64,000 nt of DNA from Serratia liquefaciens ATCC 27592 (GCF_000422085.1 NC_021741.1:1302001-1366000), one strand, 5' to 3'; shown: positions 44,202 to 53,467, counted from the stretch's first letter. The notes: generated by a model from the letters alone, not told the origin. Made by a program: numbers and translations.

Positions 44202-44495
44202 CAGCTTTTTCAGCAGTTGCATCAGATGTTCTTCGCTCTTCTCCGCCAGGCCGTCAATCGCCAGCTTGATGATATCGGAGCGGGTAATGCGCACCACGCC
44301 GTTACGCGCCGCCTGCACAATGATTTCATCGATGGCGTCGACGTGATTATCGGTCAGGCTGACTGAAATGGCTTTGTAAGTGCGTTTGCGACCCTGCGGC
44401 TTGGCTTCGGGGGCGGGAACCAGCAAAGTGTGCGACGTGGCGCTATTGATAAATTCGTCTTCCGACATGCGGTGGGTTGGTGTGCGTTTTTTCAC
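44199..44495 (-). CDS. Ribbon-helix-helix protein, ParG-like partner
   Basis: 98 residues. The first 35 are polar and probably disordered; then YKAISVSLTDNHVDAIDEIIVQAARNG and ITRSDIIKLAIDGLAE form a ribbon-helix-helix. A small DNA-binding protein with a flexible N terminus encoded just after a ParA-type ATPase is the arrangement of type Ib partition systems such as ParF-ParG. It overlaps the ATPase gene by four bases. It probably binds the AT-rich repeats upstream. The functional link is inferred from order and size. Confidence 0.75.
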   Translation of the reverse strand: MKKRTPTHRMSEDEFINSATSHTLLVPAPEAKPQGRKRTYKAISVSLTDNHVDAIDEIIVQAARNGVVRITRSDIIKLAIDGLAEKSEEHLMQLLKKL

Positions 44496-45127
44496 AGGAT
44501 CACCTCCTTCACCAGGCTTTCGATTTCCGCCTGCGCTTTTTCGTTATGCGCCTCATGCACGGTAATCGCCTCGCCCCAGGCGTCGCGGTAAATCTTGCGG
44601 TCGCACAGGCGGTTACTGACCAGCGTCAGTTCCGGGTATTCGCTTAATACTTGCGCCGCTTCGTTGGCTTCATTAATGAAGATGTTGGTCGGGCACATGT
44701 TCAGCACGATGTAGCCTTTCACCTTCTCGTTATATTCTTGCGCCGTGGCGAACATTTCAGACAGATACCCGACGGTGTCCAGATCCATCTGCGACGGGCG
44801 CAGCGGAGAAAGGAACAGATCGGCGGCCAACAGGCCCGAGCGCAGTTCGGCGCTGTCGCGGCCGGCGGTGTCGACAATCACATAATCGTAATGGCGATCC
44901 AGCTCCAGCAGCGTCTCTTTGATTTTACCCGAGGCGGCAACCACCGGAATATGCGGCAGACCTTCAACATTTTGGCGATCGTTATACCAGGTCATGATTG
45001 ATTTCTGATCGTCGGCATCGACGATGATGGCCGTTTTTCCCTGCTTGAGGATCAGATATCCGGCGATATTGACCGCCTTGGTCGATTTCCCTACGCCACC
45101 CTTTTGCGAGCCAATCAAAACAATCAT
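44492..45127 (-). CDS. ParA/ParF-family P-loop ATPase
   Basis: 211 residues with the deviant Walker A motif SQKGGVGKST at residues 7-16, Walker A-prime VDADDQKSI, and Walker B YVIVDTAGRDS. There is no N-terminal DNA-binding extension, so it belongs to the small type Ib group (ParF, also MinD/McdA relatives). These ATPases form dynamic patterns that position DNA or protein cargo. ATG at 45127 puts the motif at the normal place; a TTG at 45142 is an alternative. Enteric chromosomes usually lack such a module, so the cargo is an open question. Confidence 0.87.
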   Translation of the reverse strand: MIVLIGSQKGGVGKSTKAVNIAGYLILKQGKTAIIVDADDQKSIMTWYNDRQNVEGLPHIPVVAASGKIKETLLELDRHYDYVIVDTAGRDSAELRSGLLAADLFLSPLRPSQMDLDTVGYLSEMFATAQEYNEKVKGYIVLNMCPTNIFINEANEAAQVLSEYPELTLVSNRLCDRKIYRDAWGEAITVHEAHNEKAQAEIESLVKEVIL

Positions 45128-45140
45128 GCTGCCATCTCTC

Positions 45141-45204
45141 AAGTTATTAAGCTGGTAACTTATTAAGTTAATATGCTTATTAGGTTGATAACTAAACAGG
45201 TTAA
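45141..45204. repeat. Iteron-like repeats upstream of the parA-like gene
   Basis: Variants of a ten- to eleven-base word recur about every 14-17 bp: AAGTTATTAAG (45141), AACTTATTAAG (45157), TGCTTATTAGG (45173), ATAACTAAACAGG (45188). They cover the region where the promoter of the parA-like gene must lie, as operator/centromere repeats do in type Ib partition loci. Confidence 0.6.
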
Positions 45205-45354
45205 CTACAACAGAGCCTGAACAATATGCACCAATGTCGGCGGCTTGCCAAGCCAGTATGCGGTTAACTTTACAGCCTATTTTGCTGGTAACGTAGTCAG
45301 CGGGTAAGTAGGAATGTTCTGGGAAGGGGGGACAAGCGGAAGGATTTTTTTAAT

Positions 45355-45385
45355 TTAGCAGCTTAATAAGTTATTAAGCTGCTAA
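45355..45385. repeat. 31-bp perfect palindrome
   Basis: TTAGCAGCTTAATAA and its exact complement flank a single G. The right arm contains AAGTTATTAAGC, identical to the repeat at 45141-45152. It is just downstream of yajD and preceded by a T-rich run (45345-45350), so it might also end transcription of yajD. Confidence 0.75.
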
Positions 45386-45404
45386 TGATGACGCTGCCAG
45401 AACG

Positions 45405-45746
45405 CTACTTTTTCAACATCGACTTCAGGTTGGCGAACGGGTTATGGGTCGCGAGACCGACGTCTTTTTGCGCATCTTCACCGGCAACAACCGTTGAGCC
45501 ATACTGATCGGCTTCGGTGTATTTTGAATGCTCATGGTCGTGACAATAAAGGCACAGCATTTCCCAGTTGCTACCGTCTTCCGGGTTGTTGCTGTGGTCG
45601 TGATCGATATGGTGAACCGTCAGTTCGCGCAGGTTGGAGTACACAAACTCACGCGAGCAGCGTCCGCAGACCCAGGGAAAGATTTTCAGCGCTTTTTCGC
45701 GGTAGCCAGTCTCCAGCCTCGCGTAGTTTTTTGGGATATATGCCAT
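45405..45746 (-). CDS. yajD: HNH nuclease family protein YajD
   Basis: 113 residues, colinear with E. coli YajD (IPKNYARLETGYREKALKI, CGRCSREFVYSNLRELTVHHIDHDH, NWEMLCLYCHDHEHSKYTEADQYGSTVVAGEDAQKDVG). The HNH core is HHIDHDH...N...CLYCHDH with a CxxC zinc pair. It may cleave or bind DNA; no role is established. Neighbouring repeats and the ParA module lie immediately upstream of other genes here. Confidence 0.92.
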   Translation of the reverse strand: MAYIPKNYARLETGYREKALKIFPWVCGRCSREFVYSNLRELTVHHIDHDHSNNPEDGSNWEMLCLYCHDHEHSKYTEADQYGSTVVAGEDAQKDVGLATHNPFANLKSMLKK

Positions 45747-45804
45747 GGTGTATGCCCGTCGGGTGATAATAATAATGCGTAAAATAATACCACAAAGCGC
45801 CGGC

Positions 45805-46278
45805 TTACAGCGTGCGGCACATCACCGTGACGGTTTCGCCACAAACTTCACGTTGCTCAACAGGTTGCCAGCCCAGTTTCTGATAAAGCGGTTGTTGGTC
45901 GGGCGTGTAGAGATACAGCGCGGTGATCTGTTCCCGTCGGCAGTGGGCAATGCACTGGGCGATCAGTTCGCTAGCCACGCCCTGGCCGCGGTGTTGTGGA
46001 TGGGTAAAGACTTCCCCCAGCCAGAACTTGCGCTCTGGCTTATCTGCCAGTTCGTAAACGATCAGGCTGGCGGTTCCGAGGATCTGTTGTTGCGGTGACA
46101 GAGCCAACAGCGCCAGCCCGGGGTGCTGTGGTTCACAGCGCTGTTCCAGGCGCTGGCTGATTTTCTCTCGGCAGCTCCACGGGGGGAAGTCCTGCCACTC
46201 CTGATGCAGTAAAGCGGCCAGTTCACCAATGCGCTGGCGATGCGCAGAAAGTCGTTCGATACGCATGATTAGGTTCAT
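45805..46278 (-). CDS. GNAT-family N-acetyltransferase
   Basis: About 157 residues with the acetyl-CoA motif VFTHPQHRGQGVASELIAQCIAHC and a final LYTPDQQPLYQKLGWQPVEQ pair of strands. The start is uncertain: ATG at 46278 (MNLIMRIE) or 46266 (MRIE); neither has a strong ribosome site. Substrate unknown. The gene lies 40 bp after a LysR gene in the same direction. Confidence 0.8.
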   Translation of the reverse strand: MNLIMRIERLSAHRQRIGELAALLHQEWQDFPPWSCREKISQRLEQRCEPQHPGLALLALSPQQQILGTASLIVYELADKPERKFWLGEVFTHPQHRGQGVASELIAQCIAHCRREQITALYLYTPDQQPLYQKLGWQPVEQREVCGETVTVMCRTL

Positions 46279-46318
46279 TTTTTGCCCAAGGGCAGACAAC
46301 TATAGCGACGATTTTCGC

Positions 46319-47212
46319 CTATTTGAAGGTCTCGATCGCCCAATCGATAAATACCCGCATTTTGGCGCTCAGATGGCGGTTGGAAGGGTACACCACATAC
46401 ATCTGCTCAGCCGGTGGTTGCCAGTCGTGCAGCAGGCTGACCAGCTCGCCGCTGTCCAGATGCGGTTGTGCCATAAAACGGAAGGTTTGGATGATACCCA
46501 ATCCGGCCAGCGCCGCCGCCAGCAGCGCATTGCTTTCGTTGACGCTGACGTGATAGCGGTGCTGGATATCGATTTCTTTGCCTCGATCGACAAAGTGCAG
46601 CGGCAGGATGCGATCGTTCAACGCATGACGATAGTGTGCCAGCGGATACCCCAGTTCCAGATCACAGGGATGCTGCGGCGTACCGTAATGAGCCAGATAG
46701 GCCGGGGTTGCGCAGGTTACCCATTCAAGCTCGAACAACCGGCGGGCAATCAGGCTGGAGTCGGCCAGCGGACCGCTGCGGATCACGCAGTCGGCGCTGT
46801 CGTTGATCAGGTCGATGAGTCGATCGCCCACGCCCAGATCAATCTGTATTTGCGGATAGCGGGCAATAAAGTCCGGCAGCGCCGGCAACAGCAGCTGGCG
46901 AGCGGTGGCACCGCCAACGTCGATGCGCAGCACGCCCTGCGGCGCACTCTGCGACTCGGTCATGCTGCCTTCCATTTGCTCCAGCTCTGCCAGCCATTTA
47001 ACCGTTCGTTGGTAGTAACATTCGCCTTCGGGCGTTACCGACACGCTGCGGGTGGTGCGCTTGAACAGCTTGGTTTGCAGGTGATCTTCCAGGCTCTGGA
47101 TCAGCTTGGTGACGGTGGCTTTGGGCATCCGCAACGAGTCTGCGGCACGGGTGAAGCCGCCGGTTTCCACCACGCGGTTAAACACCCGGATAGCGAGTAA
47201 ATGATGATCCAT
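46319..47212 (-). CDS. LysR-family regulator (CrgA/DhcR-like)
   Basis: 297 residues with an N-terminal helix-turn-helix (LAIRVFNRVVETGGFTRAADSLRMPKATVTKLIQSLEDHL) and the KLFKRTTRSVSVTPEGE wing typical of the AaeR/CrgA subgroup. The effector domain ends in LSAKMRVFIDWAIETF. It follows the MFS exporter gene by 60 bp in the same direction and may regulate it. A 323-residue antisense frame over it is a shadow. Confidence 0.87.
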   Translation of the reverse strand: MDHHLLAIRVFNRVVETGGFTRAADSLRMPKATVTKLIQSLEDHLQTKLFKRTTRSVSVTPEGECYYQRTVKWLAELEQMEGSMTESQSAPQGVLRIDVGGATARQLLLPALPDFIARYPQIQIDLGVGDRLIDLINDSADCVIRSGPLADSSLIARRLFELEWVTCATPAYLAHYGTPQHPCDLELGYPLAHYRHALNDRILPLHFVDRGKEIDIQHRYHVSVNESNALLAAALAGLGIIQTFRFMAQPHLDSGELVSLLHDWQPPAEQMYVVYPSNRHLSAKMRVFIDWAIETFK

Positions 47213-47272
47213 AGCGTTCTCAGTGCAAACCCCGGCGGCAAGCCGGGGAGTGTTTCTGCCAGTAAATAATGA

Positions 47273-48457
47273 TTATGACTGTTTAGCGCTAATCATGCCG
47301 GAGCGCAAGGTCAGGCCGAATACCAGCGCGGCGGACAGGGTCAGTGCGCCACCGAACAACATGGCGCTGCTGACGCCCTGCCAGTCAACCACTTCTCCAC
47401 CCAGCAGCGCGCCGGAGGCCAGGGCTATCTGGATCACGCAGACCAACAGTGCCTGGCCGGCCTCCGGTGCCTGCGGTACCGCAGCGAACATCCAGTTGGT
47501 AGCGCACACCGGCACGGCGCCGAACGCCAACCCCCATACCATCACCATCAGCGTAGCCCCGGCGATGCCGCTGAGGAACGGCGACACAATCAGGATGGCG
47601 GCCAACATGGCGGCAATCAGGATAAAGGTGGCGCGCAGGCTGCGTTCGGCCAGCCTCTCGCCCAAAAATGTTCCGAGCAGGCCAATGGCACCATAGGCCA
47701 ACAATTGCAGCGAAATCGCCGACGGGCTGAGGACGAATACCTGCTGCAGCAGCGGTTTCAGGTAGGTGTAGGCGGCAAAATGGCCGATAAACAGCAGCAC
47801 GATGGCAATAAGCCCGGTACGCGCCATCGGCAGACGCAGCGGCAACAGCAGATCGCGTGGCGTAACCGGCCGGGTGGGGGGTACCGATGTCAGCAGGCGC
47901 AGCTGTGCCAATAACACCCCGACCGCCAGCACCGCGCTGCCAAAGAAAGCGGCGCGCCAGCCGAACAGGTCTCCAATCAACGCACCGGCAGGAACGCCGC
48001 ACACGGCGCCGACCGAAATGCCGCTCAGGATAAGCGCAGTGGCCCGGCCCTGGCTGGCTTCCGGCACCAGATGGCGGCCGTAGTTGGCGGCAAAGGCCCA
48101 AAAACCGCCGACGCAGATGCCCAGCAGCACGCGGCCCAGCAACATCATGGGGAAGTTTACCGCCAGTGCGGAGACCAGGTTGGAAACCGTCAATAGCACG
48201 CTCAATGCCAGCATCAGCAGACGACGATCGAGCCGACCGGCCGCCAGACTGAGGGCAGGGGCGGCGATTGCCGCGACGATACCGGGCACGGTCACCATCA
48301 GTCCGGCTTTGCCGGTGCTGACGTCCAGCGATGGGGCGATATTGGTCAGCAGGCCAATCGGTAGAAATTCGGTGGTAACCATCACAAAGCAGGCGACGGT
48401 CAGCGAGAAGATCGCCAGCCAGGGTGATGGTGCAGGTTTCTCATTATTATTCAGCAT
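47273..48457 (-). CDS. MFS transporter, DHA1-type exporter (NepI/AraJ-like)
   Basis: 394 residues and twelve membrane helices: VTTEFLPIGLLTNIAPSLDVSTGKAGLMVTVPG in helices 1-2 with the conserved Glu of TEFLP, motif A region GRLDRRLLML, and LLGICVGGFWAFAANYGRHLVP in helix 4 as in NepI. It is a drug/metabolite:proton antiporter. The nearest named relative by eye is the purine nucleoside exporter NepI, but the cargo is not certain. It lies upstream of a LysR gene on the same strand. Confidence 0.87.
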   Translation of the reverse strand: MLNNNEKPAPSPWLAIFSLTVACFVMVTTEFLPIGLLTNIAPSLDVSTGKAGLMVTVPGIVAAIAAPALSLAAGRLDRRLLMLALSVLLTVSNLVSALAVNFPMMLLGRVLLGICVGGFWAFAANYGRHLVPEASQGRATALILSGISVGAVCGVPAGALIGDLFGWRAAFFGSAVLAVGVLLAQLRLLTSVPPTRPVTPRDLLLPLRLPMARTGLIAIVLLFIGHFAAYTYLKPLLQQVFVLSPSAISLQLLAYGAIGLLGTFLGERLAERSLRATFILIAAMLAAILIVSPFLSGIAGATLMVMVWGLAFGAVPVCATNWMFAAVPQAPEAGQALLVCVIQIALASGALLGGEVVDWQGVSSAMLFGGALTLSAALVFGLTLRSGMISAKQS

Positions 48458-48692
48458 AGTACCGCTCGTCCCAGGTGGATGCGTAAACCGCGCGGTAGGC
48501 GCGGAGTGACAGAGATCACAATTTACGCAGGCCTCTGCGGCGGATAAATCCGTTTGCGGTGGTTACACTGTTTCTGAGGGGGAATAATCGCGCGCGGCCA
48601 GTCTGGCATGGGTTATCGGCCGTCAGGCTGGCTAAATGTTTAATTGGCATAAGCTTATGCGATGGGTGCAGCAGGCTGCACCCGCTCGTGTA

Positions 48693-50258
48693 TTACAAGC
48701 CCGGCGCTTTCCACATCGAGGTGGTCAGGCCGTGATCGACCAGGGTGAGCTGATCGGCATACACCTGACGCCAGGTTTCTTTTTGCTGTCGGTACAGCTC
48801 ATGGTTGGCCATATCCGGCTGATATTCTCGCTCCCAACGCACCAGCTGTTCCCCGGTTTGCGCCAACGATTCATACAGTCCCGCCCCCACCCCAGCGGCA
48901 ATTGCGCAACCCAGCGCGGTGGCTTCTTTCACCACCGGCACACGCACCGTCAGGCCGGTAACGTCGCTAAGGATTTGGCTCCACAGCTTGCCCTTCGAGC
49001 CGCCGCCGGCGAACACCAGCGAACGGGCCTGCACGCCGGAGAAGCTGGCGATTTGTTCCAGATTGCAGGCCGACACAATGGCGGCATTTTCTTCCAGCGC
49101 ACGGAACAGGGTCTGCTTATTGCAGCGTTCCGGGTCGAGCGACAGGTTAATAAACGACGGCGCGGCGTGGTACCAGGTCTTGAAATGCATGGCGTCGGAA
49201 AATATCGGCATCACGCTGTAGGCCCCAGGCGGCACGCGCGCCGCCATCTCTTCCAGCAGGCTGTAGGCATCGACACCCAGCCGTTCCGCCAGCAGCTTCT
49301 CTTCGGCACAGAAGGCGTCGCGGAACCAGCGCATGGTCAACCCGGTGAAGAAACTTATCGACTCCGCTTGTGCCATGCCGGGGATCACGTGTGGGTTGAT
49401 GCGAATGTTCATCTCCGGATCGGTGGCCGGTTCCGGCAGATTGACGATCTGTTGCCAGAAGGTGCCGCCCAGCACGGCTGTCTGCCCGGCATGTACCACC
49501 CCCAGCCCCAGGCTGCCCAGTTGCACATCGCCGCCGCCCATCACGACCGGTGTGCCGCGCAGTAAGCCGCTTTGCTGTGCCGCCTGTTCGGTGATGTGCC
49601 CCAGCACACAGCCGGTCTCTTTCACCGGCGACAGCATATCGGCACGCAGTCCGGCCATATCGAGCAGCGCCGGACGCCAGTCGCGGTTGACCAAGTCGAG
49701 CATGCCGGTGGTACCGGCGTTGGAGGGATCTACCGCCAATTCACCGCTGAGCATATTTGCCAGCCAGTCGCTGATCATGGTCAGCGTTGCCGCCTGGCGG
49801 TAAATGTCCGGCCGGTGATGCGCCAACCACAGCAGGCGCGGCATGGCGCTCAACGCCAGCGTTTGGCCTGAATACTGGTAAACCTCGCGCTCAAAATTAT
49901 GGTTATGCAGCTCTTTCAGTTCGCTGACTTCCTGGCTGGCACGGGCATCAACGTTGGCGCAGGCCCAGATCGGCACGCCGTCGCGATCGTAGAGTACGAT
50001 GCCTTCACGCATGGAGCAGCAGGCCACGGAACGGATGGCCTGGCCAGAGAGACCGGCGTTTTGCAACGCCTGGCGGATACATTGGCAGGTCAGCTGCCAG
50101 TTGTGGCTGAGGTCAAACTCCATGGAACCGGGCACGCCCGGCACGGCCAAATGCCGCCATTCCGCCTGGCCCTGAGCGATCTGGTTACCCGCCAGATCGA
50201 AGATTACCGCGCGAACGCTGCCGGTGCCTGCATCCAGCGCCATCAAATAGTTATCCAT
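48693..50258 (-). CDS. lsrK: Autoinducer-2 kinase LsrK
   Basis: 521 residues of the FGGY carbohydrate kinase family, colinear with E. coli LsrK ([60 protein letters not shown], [28 protein letters not shown] with the catalytic Asp). It phosphorylates the quorum signal AI-2 in the cytoplasm. In E. coli lsrK shares a transcript with lsrR, which is absent here. It is divergent from lsrG with 186 bp between. Confidence 0.94.
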   Translation of the reverse strand: MDNYLMALDAGTGSVRAVIFDLAGNQIAQGQAEWRHLAVPGVPGSMEFDLSHNWQLTCQCIRQALQNAGLSGQAIRSVACCSMREGIVLYDRDGVPIWACANVDARASQEVSELKELHNHNFEREVYQYSGQTLALSAMPRLLWLAHHRPDIYRQAATLTMISDWLANMLSGELAVDPSNAGTTGMLDLVNRDWRPALLDMAGLRADMLSPVKETGCVLGHITEQAAQQSGLLRGTPVVMGGGDVQLGSLGLGVVHAGQTAVLGGTFWQQIVNLPEPATDPEMNIRINPHVIPGMAQAESISFFTGLTMRWFRDAFCAEEKLLAERLGVDAYSLLEEMAARVPPGAYSVMPIFSDAMHFKTWYHAAPSFINLSLDPERCNKQTLFRALEENAAIVSACNLEQIASFSGVQARSLVFAGGGSKGKLWSQILSDVTGLTVRVPVVKEATALGCAIAAGVGAGLYESLAQTGEQLVRWEREYQPDMANHELYRQQKETWRQVYADQLTLVDHGLTTSMWKAPGL

Positions 50259-50444
50259 AGCTCACACTCTCTGGGGAGGAACCTTAACTATAGATGCCGT
50301 ACTGTTCGCCCCGGTGGGGGAAGCGACAGGCCTGGCGGGATTTGTGAGCCAGGCTGCAAAATTACCCTTGCGGAGGGGCAATCTGTGGGATTAAACCTAT
50401 GGTTGGAAAGAACATTGACCTTCGAGGTTTAACAAGGAGTCGCC

Positions 50445-50738
50445 ATGCACGTCACACTGGTAGAAATTAACGTTAAACAGGACAAAATCGACGAGTTTAT
50501 TGAGGTCTTCCGCGCCAATCATCTGGGGGCGATAGAAGAGCCGGGCAACCTGCGTTTTGACGTATTGCAAGATGAATCCATCCCGACGCGGTTTTATATT
50601 TATGAAGCCTATCGGGACGAGCAGGCGGTCGCCGCTCATAAAAAGACGCCGCACTATCTGCAATGCGTGGAGAAACTGGAAGCGCTGATGACCGGCCCAC
50701 GCAAGAAAACCAGCTTTATCGGCCTGATGCCGGGTTAG
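50445..50738 (+). CDS. lsrG: Phospho-AI-2 isomerase LsrG
   Basis: 97 residues of the ABM domain, nearly colinear with E. coli LsrG ([43 protein letters not shown], ending [16 protein letters not shown]). It isomerises phospho-AI-2 (P-DPD) in the last phase of AI-2 breakdown. AAGGAGTCG precedes the ATG. In E. coli it is the last gene of lsrACDBFG; here it stands alone beside lsrK. Confidence 0.93.
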   Translation: MHVTLVEINVKQDKIDEFIEVFRANHLGAIEEPGNLRFDVLQDESIPTRFYIYEAYRDEQAVAAHKKTPHYLQCVEKLEALMTGPRKKTSFIGLMPG

Positions 50739-50823
50739 CGCCGGCGTAGGGTAATTCTGTTCAATACATTGACAAGCCAAGCCGTCAGTCTGGCATCTGT
50801 GAACTCTTTCTCAGGTGCCTTTA

Positions 50824-51417
50824 ATGAATATCTATCTTTCCATGGCAGCATTTGCGCTGGCCGCTTCCATCACCCCCGGTCCGGTCAATATCGTTGCCCT
50901 TAGCGCGGGGGCACAATTCGGTTTCAACGCCACTCTGCGCCATGTTTCGGGTGCCACGCTGGGGTTTACTCTGCTGTTGATCCTGCTAGGTCTGGGGCTG
51001 AATACGCTGTTGGTGCTGTGGCCGGTGCTGACGCAGGTTATCCAGTGGGCGGGCATCGCGTTTTTGTTGTTTATGGCGTATCAACTGGCGTTTGATGACG
51101 GCCGCTTGGGGCAGGGTAGTCAACCACAAGCCCCTTCTTTCTGGTACGGCGCGCTGTTGCAGTGGCTGAACCCCAAGGCCTGGCTGGCATCGGTGGCCAG
51201 TCTGGGAGCGTTTGTTGCCGATGGCGATCGCCTGCTGCTGTGGCAGTTCGCGGTAATTTACTTTGTGATCTGTTATGCCTCGGTGGCCTGCTGGGCTTAC
51301 ACCGGCGCGATGTTGACCGGCCTGCTGCAGCAGGCACGCAACGTACGGCGTTTTAATCGCTTGATGGCGCTGCTGTTGGCAGCCAGCGCCTGCTATCTGT
51401 TGGCCGACGGCATTTAG
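50824..51417 (+). CDS. LysE/RhtB-family exporter
   Basis: 197 residues, six membrane helices; FALAASITPGPVNIVALSAGAQFG and LLQWLNPKAWLASVASLGAFV are the family signatures. It exports amino acids or related solutes. ATG at 50824 follows CAGGTG; the frame upstream starts with GTG three codons earlier. Its 3' end overlaps by four bases the convergent AraC-type gene, a likely regulator of unrelated or linked function. Confidence 0.88.
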   Translation: MNIYLSMAAFALAASITPGPVNIVALSAGAQFGFNATLRHVSGATLGFTLLLILLGLGLNTLLVLWPVLTQVIQWAGIAFLLFMAYQLAFDDGRLGQGSQPQAPSFWYGALLQWLNPKAWLASVASLGAFVADGDRLLLWQFAVIYFVICYASVACWAYTGAMLTGLLQQARNVRRFNRLMALLLAASACYLLADGI

Positions 51418-52226
51418 CGTGGGTTTTGGTACTGGCCGGGGGTGGCGGCCAGCAACAGTTTGAAGGTGCGCTGAAAGTGCGCCTGATCGGCAAAACCGCT
51501 TTCGCTGGCCGCTGCGGCGATCGGATAACCGCGTTTCAGCAACCGGTGACCGAATTGAATGCGTTGGTTAACCAGATAAGCATGCGGCGTCATGCCGTAA
51601 CGCTGTTTAAAGGCGCGTATCAGGTATGAGGGCGAAAGCGCTGCCGCCTGGCAGATGGCTTCCAGCGTGAGCGGTTGGGTGCAATGCGCGTTGATAAAGG
51701 CTGCCGCCGCCGCCAATCTTGGGTGCTCGTAGGGGGTTACCGGCGTATTCCCCAAAGAGGTCTGCAAATCGCTGAAGTATTCCACCAGAGCGATCTGTTT
51801 TTCCAAATGGCAGCGCAGTGGGTCGATCAGTAGCTCATACAGCCGGTTCAGGCCACCAAACAGTTCGGGGTCACGGCTGAGCACCTGAGTGAAGGGGATA
51901 AAACAGCCGTCGCCGCCGACGATTTCTTGCTGCAATTTACCCAGCCAGGCGGCATCAATATAAAACATGATGTATGACCAGCGCTGGTCGCCGATGGGGT
52001 TACAGGCGTGGGCCTGCTGCGGATTGATGATCACCACATCGCCGGTGCTCACCTGCAACGCTTGGCTGCCGTTAATATAAATACTGGTGCCGTCGGTGAT
52101 GGCGCCGATGGAAAAGATTTCATGGCTGTGCAGGGCGTAACAAACCTTGCGGCCATCTTCAATGGCGCGGGCCTCCACGAAGGGGAGCTGCGGATCACGC
52201 CAGAACTGCGGCGCATTAGCGGTCAT
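51414..52226 (-). CDS. AraC-family regulator with cupin domain
   Basis: 270 residues. N-terminal AraC-type cupin (HSHEIFSIGAITDGTSIYINGSQALQVSTGDVVIINPQQAHACNP) and C-terminal double helix-turn-helix (LEAICQAAALSPSYLIRAFKQRYGMTPHAYLVNQRIQFGHRLLKRG). The His residues of the cupin are in the usual effector-pocket positions. It converges on a LysE exporter, and such pairs are often functionally linked. Effector unknown. Confidence 0.88.
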   Translation of the reverse strand: MTANAPQFWRDPQLPFVEARAIEDGRKVCYALHSHEIFSIGAITDGTSIYINGSQALQVSTGDVVIINPQQAHACNPIGDQRWSYIMFYIDAAWLGKLQQEIVGGDGCFIPFTQVLSRDPELFGGLNRLYELLIDPLRCHLEKQIALVEYFSDLQTSLGNTPVTPYEHPRLAAAAAFINAHCTQPLTLEAICQAAALSPSYLIRAFKQRYGMTPHAYLVNQRIQFGHRLLKRGYPIAAAASESGFADQAHFQRTFKLLLAATPGQYQNPR

Positions 52227-52299
52227 TGTCTTTCCTTTTCGATGCGGCGGGGCTAGCTTGTGTTATAGCCTAAAACGCGCCGGGGAGGGAGTGCGGGTG

Positions 52300-52515
52300 A
52301 TGATTTTTAATGTGTTCGGCCGCCTGCTGGGGGTCAAACGGGCAGGGGGGCAGTGGCAGCTGTTTCGCGTGACGTTGCCGGAGCGCAAGTATGCGCGCAG
52401 TTACGACATCGTGTTGCCGGATGAATTGACCGAAAGCGAGATAGCTGGCTATCTGGGGGACATTTACCACGAAGCCGCGACGGAACGCCATCCTGACGTC
52501 GTCAGGATCGAATAA
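52300..52515 (+). CDS. Small conserved hypothetical protein
   Basis: 71 residues: MIFNVFGRLLGVKRAGGQWQ, then RVTLPERKYARSYDIVLPDEL and a C-terminal GDIYHEAATERHPDVVRIE. I recognise the general look of a short, conserved enterobacterial protein but no function. ATG at 52300 with GGGAGGGAG upstream (spacer about 10). A hairpin terminator follows. It is divergent from the AraC-type gene. Confidence 0.7.
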   Translation: MIFNVFGRLLGVKRAGGQWQLFRVTLPERKYARSYDIVLPDELTESEIAGYLGDIYHEAATERHPDVVRIE

Positions 52516-52518
52516 ACC

Positions 52519-52540
52519 CCGGCCCGATAAAAAGGGCCGG
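52519..52540. terminator. Hairpin terminator
   Basis: CCGGCCC at 52519-52525 pairs with GGGCCGG at 52534-52540, loop GATAAAAA. It lies between the small convergent gene and the RIO kinase gene; no strong T-tract on either side. Confidence 0.55.
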
Positions 52541-52544
52541 AGGA

Positions 52545-53393
52545 TTAATCTTCTTCGTTGCGGGCCATCAGTTGGCGTTGGTGCTCTTCGCTGGCCGCCT
52601 GGATCTCTTCCAGGACGGAACCGACATCGGCGCGTTTGTTGCTCTCGACAAACTTGCCGGTAAGCACGCTCGCCGGGGTCAGATTACCTTCCTGGTACAG
52701 CGCCCAAATCTCTTTGGCATATTTGCTGCCGAGCAGTTCCGGTGCATACTGACCGTAAAACTGCGACATGTTGTTGATATCACGTTCGAACATGCTTTTG
52801 GCGTGGTTGTTGGCGGCGGCATCCACCACCTGCGGCAGATCGATAATCACCGGCCCGTTTTTGTCCATCAGCACGTTGAATTCCGACAGGTCGCCATGCA
52901 CCAGCCCGGCACACAGCATGCGTACCGCGTAGTTCATCATCAATGCGTGATCGGCCCGTGCCTGTTCCGGCGTCAGGGTAACATCGCTCAAGCGCGGCGC
53001 TACCAGGCCTTCTTCGTCGGTGATCAGTTCCATCAGCAATACGCCATCCAGACAGATATCCGGCTGCGGCACGCGAACGCCCGCTTTGGCGAGCAGGTTC
53101 AGCGCATCGACCTCGGTGTTCTGCCAGGCTTCTTCCTGCTGCTGGCGGCCGAATTTAGAGCCTTTGCTCATGGCGCGCGCATCACGGCTGTTGCGCACTT
53201 TGCGCCCTTCCTGATAGTTCACGGCCTGCTTGAAGTTACGTTTTTCTGCTTCTTTGTAGACTTTGGCGCAGCGGATCTCTTCGCCGCAGCGCACGATAAA
53301 GACGTCGGCTTCTTTGCCACTTTTCAAACGGCGGATGACGTCGTCAATTAAACCATCATCTACCAATGGCTGGAGTCGTTTTGGAATTTTCAT
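52545..53393 (-). CDS. RIO1-family protein kinase
   Basis: 282 residues of the atypical RIO kinase fold: K in IRCAKVYKE (ATP lysine), catalytic loop HGDLSEFNVL, metal loop IIDLPQ. Bacterial RIO proteins have serine/threonine kinase activity with unknown targets. The acidic tail ARNEED is characteristic of soluble members. Start 53393 has AAGG upstream; the 40-residue upstream frame is not family-like. Confidence 0.88.
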   Translation of the reverse strand: MKIPKRLQPLVDDGLIDDVIRRLKSGKEADVFIVRCGEEIRCAKVYKEAEKRNFKQAVNYQEGRKVRNSRDARAMSKGSKFGRQQQEEAWQNTEVDALNLLAKAGVRVPQPDICLDGVLLMELITDEEGLVAPRLSDVTLTPEQARADHALMMNYAVRMLCAGLVHGDLSEFNVLMDKNGPVIIDLPQVVDAAANNHAKSMFERDINNMSQFYGQYAPELLGSKYAKEIWALYQEGNLTPASVLTGKFVESNKRADVGSVLEEIQAASEEHQRQLMARNEED

Positions 53394-53467
53394 GCAGCCT
53401 TGTACCCTATTTAGGCTCCGGTGTGAATGGTTTGCTAAGGTGTTACCCCAATTTAGACCTGAAAGGC

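Noticed and set aside
46229..47200. 323-residue plus-strand frame
   Set aside because: It is exactly antisense to the LysR gene; composition is rich in Gln, His and Arg with no domain or ribosome site, as expected of a shadow in GC-rich codons.
48636..49565. 309-residue plus-strand frame
   Set aside because: Antisense to lsrK, which is unmistakable; the frame is again Gln/His/Arg rich and has no recognisable domain.
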